Source: Syncephalis plumigaleata
Lineage: Eukaryota; Zoopagomycota; Zoopagomycetes; Zoopagales; Piptocephalidaceae
NCBI GenBank assembly: GCA_025201365.1
Contig: JAIXMF010000002.1
Span: 620,001 to 684,000 of the forward strand
Length of the DNA: 64,000 bases
Direction of reading: 5' to 3'
Under the pieces are notes generated by a model, which did not search any database, was not told the DNA's origin, and saw only the letters and a program-made list of their open reading frames with translations. Positions 57,569-64,000 of this stretch are shown piece by piece (position 1 is the first letter of the stretch; every line of letters starts with the position of its first letter). The translations under genes and the position numbers were made by a program.

Positions 57569-58981
57569 TTACTGTTTAATAAGTGTATTTATTCGTTGTT
57601 TAATAGCATTAAATATTGTATCAATCATTGGATTGTCTTCTGTAGAATGAATAGTTAAGAATACTTGAGCATCTATCATCGATGACAAATAGTAAGAATA
57701 AGAAGGATACTCATAATTGACATATTACTCACCATTACGAGTTAATGCCAATGAGACTGCTGTATTACAACCAGGAAAGTAGCATTGTGCGTAGTGAGCA
57801 CTTTGTATTATTTGAGCCAATTCCTCCCTAATGGATATTAGTATAAAAGAGCCATTTGTTATATACGATATACTTACTGAGTATGGTGTTCACCTAGTAT
57901 TAATGCTAGAAGCATACAGTATATTTGATCCATGTTTAATAGTAGACCATCTGTTATTGCTTTGTATCGATTTAATTGCTCTGTTAATGATGTTAATGAT
58001 ATAGATATCATACGTTGACTATCTACTAATGTCATATTGTTATCCCTCCATGATTTCCCTGCCATTAGATTAAATTGCCGTTTCAATTCTAGAAAACGAG
58101 CAGATACTGTTGACTCGCTTTCATCATCATTATTGTTATCATTATTGTTATCATTAGAATAGTTAGTTGGAGAGGCAAACGGTAATAGTTCCATATTGAG
58201 AACAGTTAACGGCAATGATACTTGAGATGGGTTAGTACACGTCAAGTAAATATTCCTTATATCCTTCACTCACCACTCTGACCATACTGCATCCAACGCG
58301 TCAATTGAAGATGAATCTCGAATGGTGGCGGTATCCACTTAAAGTCTACAGACAATATTCTATCCCTATTTATTACTATTTAATAGTCATATCATTCATT
58401 TGCACAGATGTATACCTACCAGCTATCATTGGGTTCAAGCATTGGTAATGGAAATGTATAGCGAGTATGTCTACTCGAGTCGACTCTGCTTATTAGATGA
58501 ACATCCACTAGATGAGCATATCAATGAGTTAATGATATCGTGCACTCTAGGATTACAACATCATTTCTTATCATTAGCTAATAAGAAAGGATACATAGCC
58601 AACCATCGGATATTGGATAGATGGCGGTCAGACGAAGTCGTAGACCAGATGATATTGCTGTCACCGTACTACTCCAGTTGGTAGTTGTATGTGCTTTCTC
58701 GCTATTTACACGATGCACGAAAGCCTCGCATCGCATTAATCGTCGTGTACCATTTGCGTCTAGAGTGGCACGAGTCTTTTGATAGGATTGTTCACGTAGT
58801 AACCAAGTGATAATAAGACCTAATTCTATTAGTGCCGTGTCTAACGACTAGCATAACAGTTACAGCTAACTACAAGTATTTGCTAATAAGCACCTACTTG
58901 ACATTTAGCAAATAGTTGCTTTTGTCGATTCTCTGCTTGTTGCAATTGCTGCAACGATTCTTTCACTTGGTGCCAATTCAT
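57569..58981 (-). CDS. Unknown intracellular protein
   Basis: Family not recognised. It starts MNWHQVKESLQQLQQAENRQ, a helix, then SLDTALIELGLIITWLLREQ. Next come FKWIPPPFEIHLQLTRWMQY, and VLNMELLPFASP with an Asn/Asp run. ARFLELKRQFNLMAGKSWRD, ISISLTSLTEQLNRYKAITD and LLLNMDQIYCMLLALILEEL follow. The last exons give YFPGCNTAVSLALTRN and FLTIHSTEDNPMIDTIFNAI. Exon junctions use AG acceptors in frame. The intron 58594-58346 opens GTATCCTTT, like U12 donors. A 94-aa frame on the other strand overlaps this intron (58400-58684) and is not preferred. No signal peptide or membrane segment is evident. The middle of the model (58346-58700) is uncertain. Confidence 0.6.
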
Positions 58982-59091
58982 TTCTAGTGGTGGTAAGGGG
59001 AAGGAGGAAATAATGGAAATAAACTACAGTGTTTCTCTTTTTTATTTGTTAAACACGCTCAAAAGTTGCTATTCTACTTTACAGTGTCAAT

Positions 59092-62000
59092 ATGGCTTCT
59101 AATAACTCGGATAGTGATAGTGAATTCTCGCTTATGGACGAGGATGAGTATGCGGCACAACAAGAAACGCAAGAGCAAAAGGAGACAACCTCTGGCGATG
59201 AAATGGAGACTTCCATGACGTCACACGTCAACACCGTAGAGAAGGATGCGTCGCCGTCTACTAATATCGAGCATGCAATCACCATTGAGACTATGGATAC
59301 TACGGCTGATGAGGAATACAAGAAAGAAATAGAGCAGCTGGAAACACATGTAAGCTAATGATTTGTAGTAAAAGCTATTGGCAATAACTAACCGCGTGAA
59401 ATGTACTATTAGATTAGTCAGGACATTTATCAGTATGATGCTCATGTACGTCTCATTGAATTATTACGCAACAATCAACGATGGTCCGATTTGCATTTGG
59501 CACGCGAACGAATGCATAGTATTTATCCATTGACTGAAGGTATATAATAGATGTATATATATATATACATAAAGTGTGTACAGGTTGCATTCTAATACAC
59601 GATCATTGTAATTAGCAATGTGGCGTCAATGGATAGAAGATGCCGTGATGATTGAACAGGCAAATAATGCTGCAACTATTCAATATGGGTGGATTCACGA
59701 CAATATAGATAAGCTTTATGCAAGGGCCATTTGCGATTATTTATGTAGGTCAAGTCGTGATATTATCTAGACGTGTGTATACAAACTAACATTGTATTGC
59801 ATGCTATAGCGGTTGGATTATGGCATGATCGTATTACGCGTATTATACCGGAATTCAATAGGAAGCTAGAGAGTATTAGTGGGACATTCGATATTGAAAA
59901 TAGCTTTATTACCGAAATACGATCTCAACTATTTAATCCTGCCCTGGATCAAGTAATGTATCATGTAGCCGAGGCAAGTAATTAGTATTAGTATGCATGG
60001 CATAGTTATATGACAACTATGATTGATAGAGTGCCAAAGTATGGGATTTAATCATGGATGTAGAAGTCTCGATTCTCAAGGTAATTCGAAAGTGACATTG
60101 AGTAGACTTGTGGTCTAATGCAATGATGATATAGAAATTAAATAGGTAACACGTTAATGAAATACTGAGTGTTCTATTACGATATACCAATGCTGTCTAT
60201 TAGTGAACAACAATTCAAGCATATCTTAGCAATGTTCCATCAACGTTTGACTATTGGTCATGCAGGTAAGGTGTATATAATGAATTACTATTAGAGGATA
60301 ATTAACACTATTGGCAATAACTAGAGTTACAAGAGACATTCTATCGATTATCTCCATTGGTGACAGAATACGGCGGTGATCAATACGAGACAATTATGGC
60401 GGAAGCTAGTCAGAAGAAACAATTGGGAGAGAATGCGTATACACTACGTGAACCATCGGAATTGCAACTGGTAAGAGACATCGCTTGCACTGTCTATGCT
60501 ATTATACTAATCCACAATGTGCAACAGGTATCGAGTGGTTATAGTCAGCAAGCATTTGAGGCATACATTGCATTCGAGAAGAAACAACGACCACCCAATC
60601 CATCGTATATTTGTACGATGTATGAACGAGCATTGATATATCATTGCTTGAATCCATTGTTATGGGAGCAGTATTTGTTATACATGGTAGGATAGAGTAG
60701 TACATTGTTGTTTTTATTACTAATATCATCTTAGACAACACGCGCAGAATCAAGTAGTGAAGATATGATGGCTTTATGCAAGCGTGCAATTAGGAATTGT
60801 CCATGGTCCGGTGAACTATATGGACATTATATTCGAGTATTAGTAAGCATTAGTGTAATGAGATACTAATTGAATATTGACATTGCTGTATGATTAGGAA
60901 CAAGCTAATGTTGACTACAAGCATATACACGGTAGGTTATTCAACGTGTCAATGATAATAATCAATCAATCAATCAATCAGTTAACTAATTGAATTAATA
61001 TCGATGATAGATATATATGAAAAAGCACGACAATCTAGCGTGGTTCAAATGAATAAAGCTGAACTGGTCAAACTATGCTTAGCCTATTGTTCCTGGGAAC
61101 GACGTCGATACGTATTAATGTCATCAGGTAACTAATTGCTACTACTACTACTAATACTACTAAGCGTATTTGATGTATTCTCGACTAAATAATTGTATAA
61201 TAGAAAGACAACCGGAAGATCTTGCCAAGATACTAGGAGATACCATTAATTGGTTGGATACATGTAAGGAAATGAACATGATATGCAAATAGACAAATAG
61301 AAAAAACAGTGAAATAACCTATTGATGATCGGTTAGTGTTCCCCGAGGGAGATGCCACCTATTCATTGTTGGAATTCTCTGCACAAGTCTACGTGAGTTG
61401 TTCATTTATTAGCAAAGGTTTAAGCTTTAGCTAACATGTCATTGTAGGCATCAACGCTGAATAACGTGGATATGGCCCGGCAATGCTGGTCATCTATCAT
61501 AAAGAAGCGGTCTGTCGAGGCTGATGCCTGGCTTGCTAATGTTCAATTTGAGCAGTAAGTGATTATGATACTTGATGCTAATAGAGCATGCCCTGATCTC
61601 ATTGTTATTCCAGACAATATGGTGATGTAGCACGAGTGCAAGCCGTGTTTAAGCAAGCGTGTTTCCGCGTTGGTGACTGGCCAGAACGTGTGTTCTCCGC
61701 ATGGATCGCCTTCGAACAACAGCATGGTACGGCGGATAGTTTAACGCTAGCCTATGCTCGTACTCGTCATCAAGCAGCAGTGTTGGCTTCACGTTTGAAT
61801 GAGGTAAACAGTGGAGGAGGAGGAATGGCAATACTCATACTGATCATTGAATGCTTGACAGGCAGTCTGGATTGAACAACAACAGCAACAACAAAAGAGG
61901 AACAAGGCACAAGAAGCCAAATTGGTAGGCAATTAATACATGTATATATATGTCAAGTATCGGTAGATAACATAGATGTAGCTTAAGAAAATGCAAATGA

Positions 62001-64000
62001 CTCGACAAAAGGAGCAGCAAAAACGAAGATTGGATAGTCAAGAACAGGAGATGGATACTGGTAATGAAATCACGAACATTGAATCTAATAATGCAGAAGA
62101 AACGCGAACAAAGAGAACCAAACGTAAGCTATCGATATATATATAAATGAACAACTATACTAACACGTTTAATAGATCAAATGGATACAGAAACAGTTGT
62201 GGAAGGCACATCATCAGATATTGCGACAACCATGGAAACTACGACGACAGATAATGCGACAGCTGTGACGGAGAATGCTAATCCACTTGCTGAAGAACAA
62301 CCAAGGTATGTCACTAATTTAGTATAGAATGTGTCATTGATTGATTTCGTAATTAGAAGCGACAAGTCTTGCACTGTACTAGTCAGTCCTTTAACGACAA
62401 GTATAACTGAGTCGCAATTGACTGAACTATTCAAGCAGGTAAATTGATGAGATGCATTTTACTATTGATGCTTTAATTGTTCTTCTCTTCCACTTCTTCT
62501 ATAGTTTGGTGAAGTCAAGAGTGTATTGCTAGTGAGGGAACAAACGGGTGAATCCAAGTCATACGGATATGTTACATTCAAAGCACTTGTAAGATGATTA
62601 TAGAATTGAAACGGCTAATGAGCTAAGTAACAATTTATATGACACATGAATAGGCCGGTGCGATAAAAGCATTGGATCAAGGTCAGATCACAATGAAGAC
62701 TGATTCTACGGAGGAACTAGTAATAAAGATTAGTGCTGCCTCTCAGCAACATGCCAATCCAACAACACTTTACGTGTGCAACTTTAGCAAGCAAATGACC
62801 AAAGAACGACTACACTCGTATTTCTCACCGGTAAGTATGGTCATACTAGATTAGAACGAAGCGTACTAATATCAATATGAATAGTATGGCAACATTGTAT
62901 CGATTCGTTTACCTGCAGCTCGTCAGCAGAAAGCACGCCAATTTGCCTATATCGAATATGAACAGCCGGTAAGTTTATTCGTTCATTCACGGCACTATGG
63001 AATGTCAGTCAAACTAACCGGCAATGCTATTATTCATTAAATGTACACTAGTCCGAGGCACAGCGGCACTCGTAATGAACGGACAATGGAATGCAGAAGA
63101 GAACCGAGCATGGTCGGTAGCTATTTCCGATCCATCACGCAAGTCGAATAGACAAGCAAGAGAGCAGGATGGGTCATCAGCCACCTCCTCATCCTCATCT
63201 GCAGACGCTCGTCAGTTGTATGTTTCCAATTTTCCTCATAGTACAACGAAGGAAGAACTCGTTCAACTATTTGGACAGGTAAGTGTTTTGCTAAACATGA
63301 ATGTAACACGTAATAACCAATAGCATGGAATACAATTAGTTTGGTGGACTATGCGATGTACGTATTCTACTTAATAATCAAGGGAAATCCAAAGGATGTG
63401 GATTCGTCGAGTATTACACACAGGTAAGTTTCTTGAGAAAGAGAAAGAGAAAGAAAGCAATCAATCATAGCATAGTTTAACTTATGCATGCTACTCTCCT
63501 TATAGGCCAGTGCTCAGGCTGCTCTTGCCCTTAACGCACACCTTATGGGTGGTCGACATTTATCGGTAGTCCCAGCCGATCCTAGTAAGCGGTAATGCAC
63601 TATTAGTACATGTCATGACAATACACGCTAACTTTCAACTCTAGTGGTCATGGCAAACGAGACACTGTCACACCACCGAATCATTTGACGGGAACGCTTA
63701 GGATTACCCAACTACCCGATGATATCACCGAGGAAACAGTAAGGGACCCTTTCCTTGGTAAGTTATACCCTACTCAACCAGTTTAATTACATGCATCTAA
63801 ATGATATATCAAGCATGGACAAGTGCTTAAGGTCAAGCTATTTGGACACGGTGGAGCAATGGTCAAGTATGGTACAGATGAAGTAAGTGGTGACTCTATT
63901 TGACATTGACTGTCTCCTTGCTATTTCCTCATTGTCAATAACACGGTAAATGATAGGAGGCCAATCGAGCTGTGCTAGCCATGAACGATTTCGAGATTGT
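59092..64000 (+). CDS. U6 snRNP recycling factor Prp24/SART3, runs off the window
   Basis: Protein that anneals U4 and U6 snRNAs. The start MASNNSDSDSEFSLMDEDEY opens an acidic tail. HAT repeats follow, with RLIELLRNNQRWSDLHLARE, MWRQWIEDAVMIE, AFEAYIAFEKKQRPPNPSY, CKRAIRNCPWSGELYGHYI and VFKQACFRVGDWPERVFSAW. Four RRMs come next: CTVLVSPLTTSITESQLTEL, TLYVCNFSKQMTKERLHSYF, RQLYVSNFPHSTTKEELVQL and TLRITQLPDDITEETVRD. Four RRMs after HAT repeats match fission yeast Prp24; animal SART3 has two. In RRM2 a single G seems missing near 63062: reading S-E-A-Q then A-A-L-V-M-N-G-Q needs CAGGCGG where CAGCGG is found. In RRM4 the frame joins only with a weak GTTATA donor. The 3' end lies outside the window. 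Confidence 0.9.

Noticed and set aside
58400-58684. 94-codon open frame on the + strand
   Set aside because: It overlaps the minus-strand gene at 57569-58981, mostly within a predicted intron, and has no splice or start context of its own. Kept only as an unlikely alternative.

Overview
The window is nuclear DNA of a fungus, probably an early-diverging lineage (Mucoromycota or Zoopagomycota grade). The reasons are AT-rich sequence, genes with many short GT-AG introns that often end in AATAG, a compact layout with genes on both strands, an AA11-like lytic polysaccharide monooxygenase, fungal-type Dcp2 and Prp24 genes, a Ty3 element, and at least one clear U12-type (minor spliceosome) AT-AC intron. 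The phylum is an inference.

Layout. 1-6.0 kb: phosphatidylinositol transfer protein, an RFWD3-like RING/WD40 ligase, and the RNase P/MRP subunit RPP30 (all +). 6.5-9 kb: adenine DNA glycosylase MUTYH (-). 9-15.5 kb: a sparser stretch with an AA11-like LPMO, an unknown secreted protein and an unknown multi-pass membrane protein (+). 15.6-24.5 kb: MYG1 (-), head to head with cyclophilin PPIL1 (+), then a TFIIIC WD40 subunit, an unknown mitochondrial protein and an EEF1AKMT4-like methyltransferase (all -). 24.7-26.5 kb: an inverted, divergently transcribed pair of secreted cysteine-rich paralogues. 26.7-39.2 kb: METTL22 (-), STRIP1/Far11 (+), ATG5 (-), a small TA-flanked DNA transposon, TAF10 (+), UDP-glucose pyrophosphorylase (-) and a vacuolar Ca2+/H+ exchanger whose frame is interrupted (-).

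39.8-47.5 kb is a transposon island. It holds several poly(A)-tailed SINE-like retroposons with visible target-site duplications, then a whole-looking Ty3/Gypsy element with matching LTRs whose 5' LTR stops 9 bp before a tRNA-Ser gene, then a second copy of the small DNA transposon. Both small copies keep a fragment that reads like the C-terminal RuvC-III end of a Fanzor/TnpB nuclease. 47.9-64 kb: DCP2 (+, carrying the AT-AC intron), a lone retroelement-type Gag gene (-), a FAD oxidoreductase (-), a SHE10-like membrane protein (+), an unknown conserved-looking gene (-) and an Prp24/SART3 gene with HAT repeats and four RRMs that runs off the window end (+).

Most genes are housekeeping: RNA processing and decay (RPP30, PPIL1, DCP2, Prp24), transcription (TFIIIC, TAF10), DNA repair (MUTYH, RFWD3), protein methylation, autophagy and cell-wall sugar supply. 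The most interesting material is the Fanzor-derived DNA element pair, the U12-type introns, two in-frame microexons (8 and 11 nt), the retroposon cluster with a reused insertion sequence, the tRNA-adjacent Ty3 copy, the lone Gag gene and the rapidly diverging secreted pair. Four or more single-base frame breaks in two otherwise well-preserved genes deserve a check against raw reads.
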